A stretch of 64,000 bases of DNA. Origin: Dyadobacter fermentans DSM 18053 (GTDB lineage Bacteria > Bacteroidota > Bacteroidia > Cytophagales > Spirosomataceae). The position numbers and the translations under genes are program-made. The notes beneath the pieces are model-generated. The model was not told the DNA's origin, did no database searches, and saw only the letters and a list, made by a program, of their open reading frames with translations. The DNA lies in NCBI RefSeq assembly GCF_000023125.1, contig NC_013037.1, positions 3,286,001-3,350,000 on the forward strand. Direction: 5' to 3'. Positions 16,421-25,116 of this stretch are shown here, in pieces (position 1 is the first letter of the stretch; every line of letters begins with the position of its first letter).

Positions 16421-17980
16421 TCAGGGCTGATGCCCCGGCCGTGAAGCCTCTTCCTTGGCCTCCACCTTCCCGATTTCATCGGTTTTATAGGTAAGTTTAT
16501 TCACATAAAACACCTCGCGCCCCTGCCCGATCGACGACGGACCGATGCGGTGCATGCCGTACGCAAGGAAATATTGGCCGTACCACGGCGAAAGGTAGCC
16601 GTCCTCATTGTTCAGCACCTTTTCTTTTTCCGACTTCGGATTGATCTTAAACTTCTCCGTTTCGACCACCACCTGGTTGCGGCTGATCACCTCCGTGTGG
16701 ATTTCCCCTTCCTGCGGGTATGCAAGCACGAAATAGTCGTCAACAGGCGTTACCTGCACCATTTCCTGTAAATCGAAGCTCGTCAGGTCTTTAATCGTGA
16801 TGGTATTGTCCCAAATGAGCTTGCCGCTCTTGTCGAACCCGCACACAATGGCGTGCGTGTAGCGATAACCTTCGAGCGCTCGTGCCACGTACGGGCGCGA
16901 GATCCCGCCAGAGATCACCGGGCTGGTAGAGCGCTGGTTTGGGTAGTACACTTCGGCTACCAGCACGATTTCCTTCTCGGTCTGGATCAGCTGGTGCACC
17001 AGCAGCCGGTAACGGAACCGGTTTTCCTTGCCAAGACTTTTGCGCTTGCCTATTTTTTCGAGCACCCGCGCGCGCCGTTTGGGTTTCATGTAGTTGAAGA
17101 AATTCTGCAACTCCGAAAACTCGATGAACTGCGGCTCCTCCGGCGTATCGTGGGCAATATGCGTGACATAAAGCCCCTGCGAATATTGCGTACATCCTAC
17201 CGAATAGTTGCCGATCAGGTAGGAATCGTCCGGATTGAGCGGCACAATCTGGCCAGAAATGAAACTGTAACGCGGATCGCTCAGCGATGTCCTTTTCAGC
17301 AGCTTTCCGTCGTAGTTGTAGGTTTTGATCTCAAAAACGCAATTTTTTTTCCGGTAAGCATAGGTGATCACATTGATATATCCGTCGATTTCATTGATAT
17401 CGACATTGTTCAGCTCCGTATTTTTCTCAAACAGGCCGGGCAGCACGCGTGTGGTGTGGTCGAAAAACGAATGCACGATCACGATCGGGCGCGAGCGGTA
17501 GTAGCCCGAGACGAGCGCCTTGCTTCCTATGACCTTGAAATGCTGCACATCAACACCTGAGAGCAGGTTTCCCTTATAAGTGTCGATGGAGCCGTCGTGA
17601 TAATTGAGTTGCAGGAACAGAAACCGGTCCGTATCGGGCTCCGCGAACAGCCAGTAGCCGCTTTCCTCGGCTTTGTAGGCCATCACCGGAATGTAGCGGA
17701 AATCCAGCTTGTAGGACGTGCGCCAAAGCGCTTTGAGCGTGGTATCGTATTTCACAAACTCCCATTGTTCGCTCCTGTTGGAAAATTCGCTTCCCCGGAT
17801 AACCGACAAAATACCCCGTTCGCCCAGACTGAAAACCTCGAATTGCTCGGAAGAAGAAGAACTGGTCGGGATTTCGAGGCGATCGGACTGCTGCAACTGT
17901 GCCCAGGCCGCCCACAGCGGCGCAAAGACCAGTAACAGCATTATTTTTAACCCGGAATAATTTATAGAACGCTTATGCAT
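16421..17980 (-). CDS. Secreted protein of unknown function
   Basis: I do not recognise this 519-residue protein. The ATG at 17980 (MHKRSINYSG) is preferred over 18013 because it starts a signal peptide whose hydrophobic core IMLLLVFAPLWAAWA ends at an AQ cleavage-like site. A run of serines follows (SSSSSE). The body is rich in short beta strands and aromatic residues with repeated patterns such as KLIWDN and ALWRTSY, reminiscent of a beta-propeller, though no repeat is clean enough to be sure. No catalytic motif or lipoprotein cysteine is visible. It lies back to back with argS and convergent with pyrR (9-bp gap). Confidence 0.75.
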   Translation of the reverse strand: MHKRSINYSGLKIMLLLVFAPLWAAWAQLQQSDRLEIPTSSSSSEQFEVFSLGERGILSVIRGSEFSNRSEQWEFVKYDTTLKALWRTSYKLDFRYIPVMAYKAEESGYWLFAEPDTDRFLFLQLNYHDGSIDTYKGNLLSGVDVQHFKVIGSKALVSGYYRSRPIVIVHSFFDHTTRVLPGLFEKNTELNNVDINEIDGYINVITYAYRKKNCVFEIKTYNYDGKLLKRTSLSDPRYSFISGQIVPLNPDDSYLIGNYSVGCTQYSQGLYVTHIAHDTPEEPQFIEFSELQNFFNYMKPKRRARVLEKIGKRKSLGKENRFRYRLLVHQLIQTEKEIVLVAEVYYPNQRSTSPVISGGISRPYVARALEGYRYTHAIVCGFDKSGKLIWDNTITIKDLTSFDLQEMVQVTPVDDYFVLAYPQEGEIHTEVISRNQVVVETEKFKINPKSEKEKVLNNEDGYLSPWYGQYFLAYGMHRIGPSSIGQGREVFYVNKLTYKTDEIGKVEAKEEASRPGHQP

Positions 17981-18022
17981 AACTTCTTCCTGCTGGGGTG
18001 TGACACACATCAATAATTAGCC

Positions 18023-18030
18023 TAATTTTG
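18023..18030 (+). promoter_or_regulatory. -7-like promoter box for argS
   Basis: TAATTTTG matches TAnnTTTG exactly, 85 bases before the argS ATG in the gap to the divergent secreted protein gene. Confidence 0.4.
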
Positions 18031-18115
18031 CATGTTGCAAGGCTCACATTGCTATTAATATTAGAAATAATTTCACTTAAATAAAAACTTGCGGGAATGT
18101 AACCCCCGATTTTTC

Positions 18116-19894
18116 ATGACAATTGAAGCAATACTCAAGGAGGATATTCAAAAAGCGGTCCAAAAACATTTCCAGCTGGAAAGTCAGGAAGTTATCCTAC
18201 AACCTACCAAGAAAGAATTTGAGGGATTTTACACATTTGTCACATTTCCTTTGACCAAAGCGGCCCGCAAGGCACCGGCCGAAATCGGGCAGATTATCGG
18301 CGATGAGCTCGTGGCTTCGTCCTCGCTTGTGGCGGGTTTCAATGTCGTGCAGGGCTTTTTAAATATCAGTTTGAAAGACAGCACGTGGCTGGACCTCTTC
18401 GGCGGGATTCATTCCGATGAGGCATTTGGTACGCTGCCTTCGAACGGCAAGTCGGTGATGGTGGAGTTTTCATCCCCCAACACCAACAAACCGCTTCACC
18501 TGGGCCATTTGCGCAACAACTTTCTGGGAGATTCCCTTTCCAAAATCCTGAAAGCGAGCGGTTACGACGTGGTCAAAACGTGCCTCGTCAACGACCGCGG
18601 CATTCATATCTGCAAGTCTATGCTGGCCTACCGCGAGCTGGGCAATGGCGAAACGCCCGAATCCAGCGGAATCAAAGGCGATCACCTGGCGGGCAAGTAT
18701 TATGTGCTGTTTGATATTGAGTATAAAAAGCAGATCAAAGCGCTGGTGGCGGAAGGTTTGAGCGAGGAAGAAGCTGCTAAAAAGGCGCCGTGGATTCTGG
18801 AAGCGCAGAAACTGCTCCTGCTTTGGGAAAATAACGACGCCGAAACGGTCGCGCTTTGGCAAAAAATGAACAACTGGGTGTATGACGGCTTTGCGCAGAC
18901 TTACAAGAAAATCGGCGTAAGCTTCGACAAAACCTATTATGAATCAAATACTTACCTGCTAGGGAAGGACATCATTGAAGAAGGACTTCAAAAAGGGGTA
19001 TTCTTCAAAAAACCGGACAACTCGGTTTGGATCGACCTTGCCGAAGAAGGGCTGGACGAGAAACTCGTGCTTCGCGGCGACGGCACGTCGGTTTACATTA
19101 CCCAGGACTTGGGCACAACCGAACTGAAAAACGGCGATTTCAGCAACGACCGCTACCTGTGGGTAGTGGGCAATGAGCAGGATTATCACTTCAAAGTGCT
19201 GTTCGCGATCCTCAAACGCCTCGGCCGCACCTACGCCGATGGCTGTTACCACATCAGTTACGGCATGGTGGATCTGCCGTCGGGCAAGATGAAATCCCGC
19301 GAGGGAACAGTTGTCGACGCCGACGATCTGGTGGCGCAAATGGTGCAAACCGCCACCGATCGCACGCAGGAACTTGGTAAAATCGACGATTTCAACAGCG
19401 AAGAAGCGAAGCAGCTTTACAGTCAGCTTGCATTAGGCGCATTGAAATACTTCCTTCTGAAAGTTGATCCCAAGAAGAGAATGCTCTTCAACCCGGAAGA
19501 ATCAATTGATTTCCAAGGACATACAGGGCCATTTATCCAATACACCTATGCCCGCATCCGTTCCATTATGCGGAAAGCGGAGCAGGCAGGCATCGCAGCG
19601 GAAGTTCCGGGCGTAAATTATGCAATGCACCAGGCAGAACGCGAACTTGTTTTTTCATTGTCGCAATACCCGGTGAAGGTTTTGGCCGCGGCCAACGAAT
19701 TCGCCCCGTCGCTCATTTCGCAGTACGCATTTGAGCTTGCGAAGGTCTATAACCAGTTCTACGCAGAGGTTTCGATCTTCTCGGACCCTGATCCCGAGGC
19801 GGTGAAATTGCGGGTTGCATTGTCGAGTGCGGTTGCGGAAACGATTCGCAAGGCTTTGGGGTTATTGGGCATAGACGTTCCTGAGCGAATGTAG
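18116..19894 (+). CDS. argS: Arginyl-tRNA synthetase
   Basis: Charges tRNA-Arg with arginine. The class I signature HLGH (HIGH) is at residues 128-131 within SSPNTNKPLHLGHLRNN, and KMKSREG is the KMSKS-equivalent. The C-terminal anticodon-binding domain ends with the characteristic LGLLGIDVPERM. The ATG at 18116 gives 592 residues and begins MTIEAILKEDI, as the N-terminal Arg-tRNA-synthetase domain does. A TTG at 18089 would add nine residues that do not look conserved. It is monocistronic, followed by a gap before the glutathione peroxidase gene. Confidence 0.96.
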   Translation: MTIEAILKEDIQKAVQKHFQLESQEVILQPTKKEFEGFYTFVTFPLTKAARKAPAEIGQIIGDELVASSSLVAGFNVVQGFLNISLKDSTWLDLFGGIHSDEAFGTLPSNGKSVMVEFSSPNTNKPLHLGHLRNNFLGDSLSKILKASGYDVVKTCLVNDRGIHICKSMLAYRELGNGETPESSGIKGDHLAGKYYVLFDIEYKKQIKALVAEGLSEEEAAKKAPWILEAQKLLLLWENNDAETVALWQKMNNWVYDGFAQTYKKIGVSFDKTYYESNTYLLGKDIIEEGLQKGVFFKKPDNSVWIDLAEEGLDEKLVLRGDGTSVYITQDLGTTELKNGDFSNDRYLWVVGNEQDYHFKVLFAILKRLGRTYADGCYHISYGMVDLPSGKMKSREGTVVDADDLVAQMVQTATDRTQELGKIDDFNSEEAKQLYSQLALGALKYFLLKVDPKKRMLFNPEESIDFQGHTGPFIQYTYARIRSIMRKAEQAGIAAEVPGVNYAMHQAERELVFSLSQYPVKVLAAANEFAPSLISQYAFELAKVYNQFYAEVSIFSDPDPEAVKLRVALSSAVAETIRKALGLLGIDVPERM

Positions 19895-20007
19895 GATAAT
19901 AGTTACCAAAATCTGCTGATCAGTGCGTTTTTGGGAAATGGTAACGACAACTCAAATATGTGCCAACCGTTTTATTCATATATGTACTAACCATAACCAA
20001 AACTACG

Positions 20008-20592
20008 ATGAGCTTCATTAAGACACTTTTCATTATGATTACATCCTTGATTACCGGGCTTTTTGCCGACAAATCTGAAATAGCGGTCCGTCCGGAAAAC
20101 GCTCCCGTTGCAAAACAAACGCTGTATGATTTCAAGGTAAAATCGCTGGTAGGCGGTAAAACCGTTGATCTGAGCAAATACAAAGGCAAAAAGGTCGTGA
20201 TCCTGAATGTGGCCTCCAAATGCGGCTACACGAAGCAATATGCCGATTGGGAGAAATTCTACAAAGACCACGGCGACAAAGTGGTGGTGTTAGGCTTTCC
20301 TGCCAACAACTTCGGCGGCCAGGAGCCGGGCACCAGCGAAGAGATCGCGACATTCTGCTCGGCAACTTACGGCGTGACCTTCCCGATGTTCGAGAAAGTA
20401 TCCGTAACCGGCGACGACCAGGCTCCGATTTACAAATGGCTGAGCGACAAAGATGCGAACGGCTGGAACGACAAAGTTCCTACCTGGAACTTCTGCAAGT
20501 ACGTAATCAACGAAAAGGGCGAACTGACACACTTCTTCGCCTCGAAAGTACTGCCAACCGACGCCGAGTTTACGAAGGCGGTTGGAATTTAG
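20008..20592 (+). CDS. Glutathione peroxidase family protein (thiol peroxidase)
   Basis: Reduces hydroperoxides; bacterial cysteine-type members usually take electrons from thioredoxin. Catalytic residues are all present: Cys72 in NVASKCGYT, Gln105 in NNFGGQEPG and Trp160/Asn161 in VPTWNFCKY. A possible resolving cysteine, Cys117, lies in ATFCSATYG. The ATG at 20008 gives 194 residues beginning with a hydrophobic segment (FIKTLFIMITSLITGLFA), which suggests export to the periplasm or membrane anchoring. An upstream ATG at 19960 gives a less likely longer form. A strong hairpin downstream separates it from the DUF5618 gene. Confidence 0.92.
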   Translation: MSFIKTLFIMITSLITGLFADKSEIAVRPENAPVAKQTLYDFKVKSLVGGKTVDLSKYKGKKVVILNVASKCGYTKQYADWEKFYKDHGDKVVVLGFPANNFGGQEPGTSEEIATFCSATYGVTFPMFEKVSVTGDDQAPIYKWLSDKDANGWNDKVPTWNFCKYVINEKGELTHFFASKVLPTDAEFTKAVGI

Positions 20593-20606
20593 GTAAATGG
20601 GCTGTC

Positions 20607-20643
20607 GGAGACGAGTATCCAGAATGTTTTGATACGCGTCTCC
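20607..20643 (+). terminator. Hairpin terminator after the glutathione peroxidase gene
   Basis: Arms 20607-20619 and 20631-20643 pair over 13 positions with one mismatch around an 11-base loop, followed by GGCCGTTTTC. It sits 14 bases after the stop codon and before the next gene. Confidence 0.65.
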
Positions 20644-20675
20644 GGCCGTTTTCAAAAAGTCGGCTATACACAGCT

Positions 20676-21050
20676 ATGAAAGATATTGAAAAAGCCCGTC
20701 GCTACCTTCGTAATGCTGGGGAAATGCTCCGAAAAAATGAAGTTGATGAGGACGGTATTTACAATAACCGCAAACATGTAAAGATTGCAGGAAATCGCGC
20801 TTACTCTGGTGTTCTAACAGCCCTGGACGCTGTGCTGGGTAACAAGACCAGCGACCGAAAGACCTTGGATTGGTACGAAGAAGAATTAACTAATATCGAT
20901 CCGAAGATTTTGCCCTATTTCCTGACAGCTTATGATGTACTTTACCTGGCAATGGGTTACGACGGTAATCTAATTGCCGCTATTTCAAAAGAAGGCCTCG
21001 ACATCGCCGAAAAAATCATAAACTGGGCCGAGCAAAGAACAGCAGCCTGA
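20676..21050 (+). CDS. DUF5618 family protein
   Basis: A 124-residue soluble, mostly helical protein matching the DUF5618 family as I know it from Bacteroidota. Typical features are KARRYLRNAGEMLRK at the start, HVKIAGNRAYSGVLTALDAVLG in the middle (residues 34-55) and YFLTAYDVLYLAMGYDGN towards the end. The fold looks like a HEPN-type or similar helical bundle, though no RxxxxH motif is present, so RNase activity is not suggested. It starts at ATG 20676 after a terminator and is followed 27 bases later by menA. Function unknown. Confidence 0.8.
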   Translation: MKDIEKARRYLRNAGEMLRKNEVDEDGIYNNRKHVKIAGNRAYSGVLTALDAVLGNKTSDRKTLDWYEEELTNIDPKILPYFLTAYDVLYLAMGYDGNLIAAISKEGLDIAEKIINWAEQRTAA

Positions 21051-21077
21051 CATTACCCGAATTAACAATACCCAAAA

Positions 21078-21971
21078 ATGAATCCCTGGATCGAAGCCGC
21101 ACGCCCGAGAACACTTCCTCTTGCCTTGTCTTGTATTTTAATGGGCTGCTTCCTGGCCGCTGCTTCGGGACAATTCAGCTGGACGGTGGCGGGTTTGAGC
21201 GTGCTGACGACCATTCTTCTGCAAGTACTTTCCAACTTTGCCAACGACTACGGCGATGCCGTGAATGGCAAAGACACCGAGCTACGTGAAGGGCCGCGCA
21301 GGGCAGTGCATTCGGGGCACATTACGGCAGAGAAAATGCTGCGTGCGATTATCATTTTCTCGGTGCTCGCATTGATTTCGGGCGTTGCCTTACTTACGAT
21401 CGCGCTGAAAGGAGCACCTGCCAACACTTTCTGGGTGTTTCTGGGCATCGGCATTGCGTGCATTATCGCGGCCATTACCTACACGGCGGGCAAGCGGCCG
21501 TACGGCTACGTCGGCTTTGGCGACCTTTCTGTGCTGATCTTTTTCGGCTGGGTGGGCGTGCTCGGCAGCAACTTCCTACACACGCACGTGTGGGACTGGG
21601 GCCTGTTGCTTCCTGCAACTAGCTGCGGCCTATTCGCAGTAGGCGTGCTGAATATCAACAATATCCGTGACATCGACTCCGACCGGGCTACCGGCAAAAA
21701 CTCCATCCCCGTCCGCATTGGCCGCGAAAAAGCCATCGTGTACCACTGGTGCATTCTGCTGATCGGTATGCTATGCGTAACGGTTTACAGCGCCCAGCAC
21801 TTTTCGAGCTACGCCAGTCTGATTTTCTTTCTCAGCTTCCCACTTTTCGTCAAAAACGGTCTCGCAATCTCACGCCTCACCAAAGCCAGCGAACTCGACC
21901 CTTACCTGAAACAAATGGCGCTCTCGACGCTGCTTTTTGTGATTTTGTTCGGGATCGGGATTGTGATCTGA
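21078..21971 (+). CDS. menA: 1,4-dihydroxy-2-naphthoate polyprenyltransferase MenA
   Basis: Attaches the polyprenyl tail to 1,4-dihydroxy-2-naphthoate in menaquinone synthesis, the respiratory quinone expected in this phylum. The 297-residue integral membrane protein has about eight to nine hydrophobic helices and the two aspartate-rich motifs of UbiA prenyltransferases: NFANDYGDAVNGKD (about residues 53-66) and NNIRDIDSDRATGK (about 193-206), which bind Mg-diphosphate. The N-terminus NPWIEAARPRTLPLAL is typical of MenA. No other men gene lies in the window. Confidence 0.94.
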   Translation: MNPWIEAARPRTLPLALSCILMGCFLAAASGQFSWTVAGLSVLTTILLQVLSNFANDYGDAVNGKDTELREGPRRAVHSGHITAEKMLRAIIIFSVLALISGVALLTIALKGAPANTFWVFLGIGIACIIAAITYTAGKRPYGYVGFGDLSVLIFFGWVGVLGSNFLHTHVWDWGLLLPATSCGLFAVGVLNINNIRDIDSDRATGKNSIPVRIGREKAIVYHWCILLIGMLCVTVYSAQHFSSYASLIFFLSFPLFVKNGLAISRLTKASELDPYLKQMALSTLLFVILFGIGIVI

Positions 21972-22081
21972 GGATGACTGGAGGCCAGATAACGAATCTA
22001 TCTTTTCCGAAAGCTAAATGCGTTTATATTCCCCGTAGTCATTGCTTCACAAAAAAGTTAAGTGGTGAAAGACTACAACAA

Positions 22082-22538
22082 TCAACTTCCGCAGATTAAA
22101 CGAAAGAATGGAATTTCATCATCACTCTGACATTCCTGCAATCCTTCGAAGTACACGCGATCGCCAAGATCTCTGGCACCGATGATGACTAACCTTGTAC
22201 ATTAACTCGATCGCGGTAAAGTTTCGTCCGTTGTCAGCTATCAGTTCAAACATAATATCTGTTTGATATAACCCGTCGCTTCCACTGTTGTTTATGTCTT
22301 CAAAAAAATCCTGACTTTCTAAGGAAATTTCGTTATCGAACAAATCTTCAGGCCCATTCAACCAAGCAGTGTATCCTACTCGAATAATTGAATTATTGAT
22401 TACGACAACCTGCGAATCCCATTTTGCCTTCTCTCCTAAAATGTCTGATTGATAACGGGTAAAAACTTCATCGAATTCTTCGATCCTAGTAGGAATTGAC
22501 TTTTTGAAGCGCCAAACAACATTAGATAAAATTTCCAT
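22082..22538 (-). pseudogene. Small unknown gene disrupted by a frameshift near its 3' end
   Basis: The intact frame from ATG 22538 encodes 138 residues ending at 22122, but its last 25 residues (SHHRCQRSWRSRVLRRIAG) are basic and unlike the acidic body. Shifting by one base near 22188-22196, just after ELMYK, gives a coherent continuation containing GDRVYFEGLQECQ and ending in RLICGS at a TGA at 22082-22084. The repaired protein would be about 151 residues. It looks like a stand-alone accessory protein; an immunity-protein-like role is only a guess. The gene lies in an A+T-rich patch between menA and the SGNH hydrolase. A sequencing error is the alternative explanation. Confidence 0.6.
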
Positions 22539-22744
22539 AATCTGTTCATATCAAGTTTACATAGCCTTATCAGCGAACTATTGATATAAACTTAATTGAG
22601 AAGCAGGATTCAGTCACAGGCAATATGCGCCTAACTTATCTTACGACTATACGCGATTTATTCTGCGGCAAGCTGCTAATTTGCCGTACCTGAGAAGGAA
22701 GTGAACAAGTTGATAGTTCAATTTAGCCGATGTGCAGTAGACTG

Positions 22745-24526
22745 CTATTTTACGAACGGCTTAATTGCATTACCCAACAGGCTATAACCTTTATCATTCG
22801 GATGCAGGCCGTCGGAGAACAGGGTTTCGTCGATTTTTCCGTCGGGTTTCAGGAATACTTTTCCCGGGTCGAGGAAAGTTACATTTGCTTCGCCGGTGAT
22901 CTGTGACAATCTTTGGTTCAATGCTGCCACGCGCTGTTCCTGCTGGCGGCGGGGGTAAATGCCCATCATGACGAGCTGCGCCTGTGGCTGCCGGTTTTGG
23001 ATAGCCGCAATCAACATTTTCCAGCCTTCGGCTATTTCATCGTCACTGTTGAGGCCGAGGTTATTTGTGCCGATATTCACGAACACTTGTTTCGCTTTGA
23101 AACCGTCCAGTTCGCCGTGGTAAATGCGCCAAAGTACATTCTCGATGCGATCCCAGCCGTAACCCATATTCACCGAATTTTTTCCGAAAGTGCTGTTCCA
23201 GGAAGATTCGCCTACGGCACGCGGCCCTTTCGGCAAGCCGCCCCAGAAGTGCGTGATCGAGTTGCCTATTACCACGGTGGACGGCGCGTTTTTGCGATTC
23301 AGGTCCAGCACTTCGGAATGTCGTTTTTCCCAATCATAATTGTGCAACTCGCGCATTTGAGTTACCGGACGGGTTGTTGAAAATTCGCCTGACGGCTCAT
23401 GAAGCACCTTCCTTAAATGCTTTTCATAGCCATCGGCCATTTGCAGCATTCCGAGATCAGTAGGATGCGTGCCATCCACGGTCGACTCGTAGGTTTGGTC
23501 AAAATCTGCTTTTGGAATGATGTAAATGTTTTGAAAACCCTGCGATTTCAGTGCGGCGAATGCGTCTTTCAATACCTCATTTACCTCCACATAATAATGC
23601 TTGCTCTGGGCGTTGATGGCCTCATCGGTATACCCCGCATGCTCAGCGAGCACGATCGGTACATCGGGGCGCTTCCGGCGCAATGCCGTAACGGTATTGA
23701 TCACGCGCTTTTTAATCTCCTCCGTAGTCAGTCCCAGTTTTGAATCGGGACGAATGGTGAGATTAGGCAGGCAGTCCAGCACATACACTTTCGCATCGAT
23801 CTCCCCTACCAGGTCCACCACCTCGGTTTCCAGCCTGCCATTTCCCGAAAAGCCGAGATTAATGAGCGGCCGGTCCATTTTTCGACCTAATATGGATGTC
23901 CAGGCCATCCCCGGCCGCGACGCACACGCGCCCTGCGCGATGGAAGTACCGTAAATCACGATCGGTTTTTCCGGCCTAACGGGCAGGGGCACAAACTCGG
24001 TGCCTGCTGCCGTGCCCACTTCCAGCCATTTCACGCTGTTGTAAAGCGGCAAAAAGAGGCGGTATTCTCTCCCATGTTTGTGGTAATTATCGTTCGGAGC
24101 GAGGTTGCGGAAATCGTAGGTAATGGTATCCCCAAATGCATATTTACCCGCACACCAGAGCCATTCCCCATCGCTGCTTACTGCATAAAGGTCCACGCCG
24201 CTCACGCCTGTGGCGGGCATATGCGGGAGCGCGTGTTTACCGCCAATCGCATACCGGATCTTAATATCAGGGGAATTGGACCGGAACCGGATCATCAGCC
24301 CGGCAGACTGGTTGGACAAATTCCACACCACATCCCGAACCTGCTTTTCAGCCCGTGCCGGAAGGCGGTCATACGGATTTTTCAATTCCTTCGGCCACGC
24401 TTGCCCTTCCACGACCGGAAATGCAGAGGACTGCGGGTTCCACCATGTGTATTGGCTACTTTGAGCAAAAACCTGGACACTCAGGAACAGGATCAGGCAA
24501 AAACTGAAAATGGATCTGGAAAGCAT
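22745..24526 (-). CDS. Secreted tandem SGNH/GDSL hydrolase
   Basis: A 593-residue exported protein with two SGNH esterase domains. After a signal peptide (LILFLSVQVFAQ) comes a beta-rich N-terminal module (about 30-185). The first hydrolase domain begins at VIYGTSIAQGACAS with the nucleophile serine and ends with DGTHPTDLG holding the Asp/His pair. The second starts at VIGNSITHFWGG (about residue 415), has NIGTNN as its Asn block and ends with SDGLHPNDKGY. Both catalytic sets look complete. Such enzymes deacetylate or de-esterify polysaccharides. A hairpin separates it from the upstream DUF4920 gene. Confidence 0.88.
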   Translation of the reverse strand: MLSRSIFSFCLILFLSVQVFAQSSQYTWWNPQSSAFPVVEGQAWPKELKNPYDRLPARAEKQVRDVVWNLSNQSAGLMIRFRSNSPDIKIRYAIGGKHALPHMPATGVSGVDLYAVSSDGEWLWCAGKYAFGDTITYDFRNLAPNDNYHKHGREYRLFLPLYNSVKWLEVGTAAGTEFVPLPVRPEKPIVIYGTSIAQGACASRPGMAWTSILGRKMDRPLINLGFSGNGRLETEVVDLVGEIDAKVYVLDCLPNLTIRPDSKLGLTTEEIKKRVINTVTALRRKRPDVPIVLAEHAGYTDEAINAQSKHYYVEVNEVLKDAFAALKSQGFQNIYIIPKADFDQTYESTVDGTHPTDLGMLQMADGYEKHLRKVLHEPSGEFSTTRPVTQMRELHNYDWEKRHSEVLDLNRKNAPSTVVIGNSITHFWGGLPKGPRAVGESSWNSTFGKNSVNMGYGWDRIENVLWRIYHGELDGFKAKQVFVNIGTNNLGLNSDDEIAEGWKMLIAAIQNRQPQAQLVMMGIYPRRQQEQRVAALNQRLSQITGEANVTFLDPGKVFLKPDGKIDETLFSDGLHPNDKGYSLLGNAIKPFVK

Positions 24527-24534
24527 AAAATGAG

Positions 24535-24570
24535 AACGGACACCCTTGTATCGCTACAAAAGTGCCCGTT
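24535..24570 (-). terminator. Hairpin between DUF4920 and SGNH genes
   Basis: AACGGACAC (24535-24543) pairs with GTGCCCGTT (24562-24570) with one mismatch, and an inner TTGTA-TCGC-TACAA stem completes the hairpin. It lies after the DUF4920 stop and before the SGNH start. No long T-run follows, so efficiency is uncertain. Confidence 0.45.
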
Positions 24571-24598
24571 TGGCCATTTCTCCCGTTTTGGAAGGATA

Positions 24599-25048
24599 TT
24601 ATTTCACGATCACGCCATCGGCTATAAACGTCAGCTCTTCCTTCGGCTCGGTGATTTTGGCTATTTCCTCTTTGCTCTGTCCCGCATCCTGGGCGTAATG
24701 CCTCAGATGCTCCACCGGCACCATTGATTTCTTGGCCTCTCCTTCGAAAACCACCGTTTTTCCGGCAATGTCTTTCGGAACAAAAAAGCCATAATCCTTA
24801 AACATCACACGCATCGTCTCGCCATTATTGAGGTTAACTTTCATCCAGCAGCCTTTCACCTGGCAAACCGATTCCACAGTCCCGGTCACTTTGGCCGGCA
24901 TTTCATTCTTCCCCTCCATCTTAGCCGGAAGCGCCGTCGCCGCAATCGCCTTTTTCTCGTCGATCTGCTTGCCAAAGTTGCCTTGCGCCTTCGCGAAAGA
25001 GATGGTGAGAATAAGCAGGAGTACTGGAAGTATCTTTTTCATAGTCAC
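24599..25048 (-). CDS. Exported DUF4920 domain protein
   Basis: A 149-residue protein (147 if the second ATG, MKKILPVL, is used) with a signal peptide ending at AKAQ. The mature part is an OB-fold-like DUF4920 domain: TGTVESVCQVKGCWMKV with a CxxxxC cysteine pair, then VMFKDYGFFVPKDIAGKTVVFEG. The cysteine pair and the nearby Met and His (VPVEHLRHYAQ) could bind a metal, but this is inference. Function is unknown. It is in the same direction as the SGNH gene but probably a separate transcript. Confidence 0.82.
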   Translation of the reverse strand: MTMKKILPVLLLILTISFAKAQGNFGKQIDEKKAIAATALPAKMEGKNEMPAKVTGTVESVCQVKGCWMKVNLNNGETMRVMFKDYGFFVPKDIAGKTVVFEGEAKKSMVPVEHLRHYAQDAGQSKEEIAKITEPKEELTFIADGVIVK

Positions 25049-25116
25049 AATGTTTTAAGTGCGTTATGTATTCGTTTGCTTAAAGTTAACACCTCTCTCC
25101 CGACAATCAAAACCAC

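Noticed and set aside
19905..19970. Inverted GTTACC/GGTAAC pair after argS as a terminator
   Set aside because: The arms are only six bases, the loop is over 30 bases and no T-run follows.
21749..22099. A 116-codon plus-strand frame overlapping the end of menA
   Set aside because: Its first two thirds are the shifted menA frame and the rest has no recognisable features.
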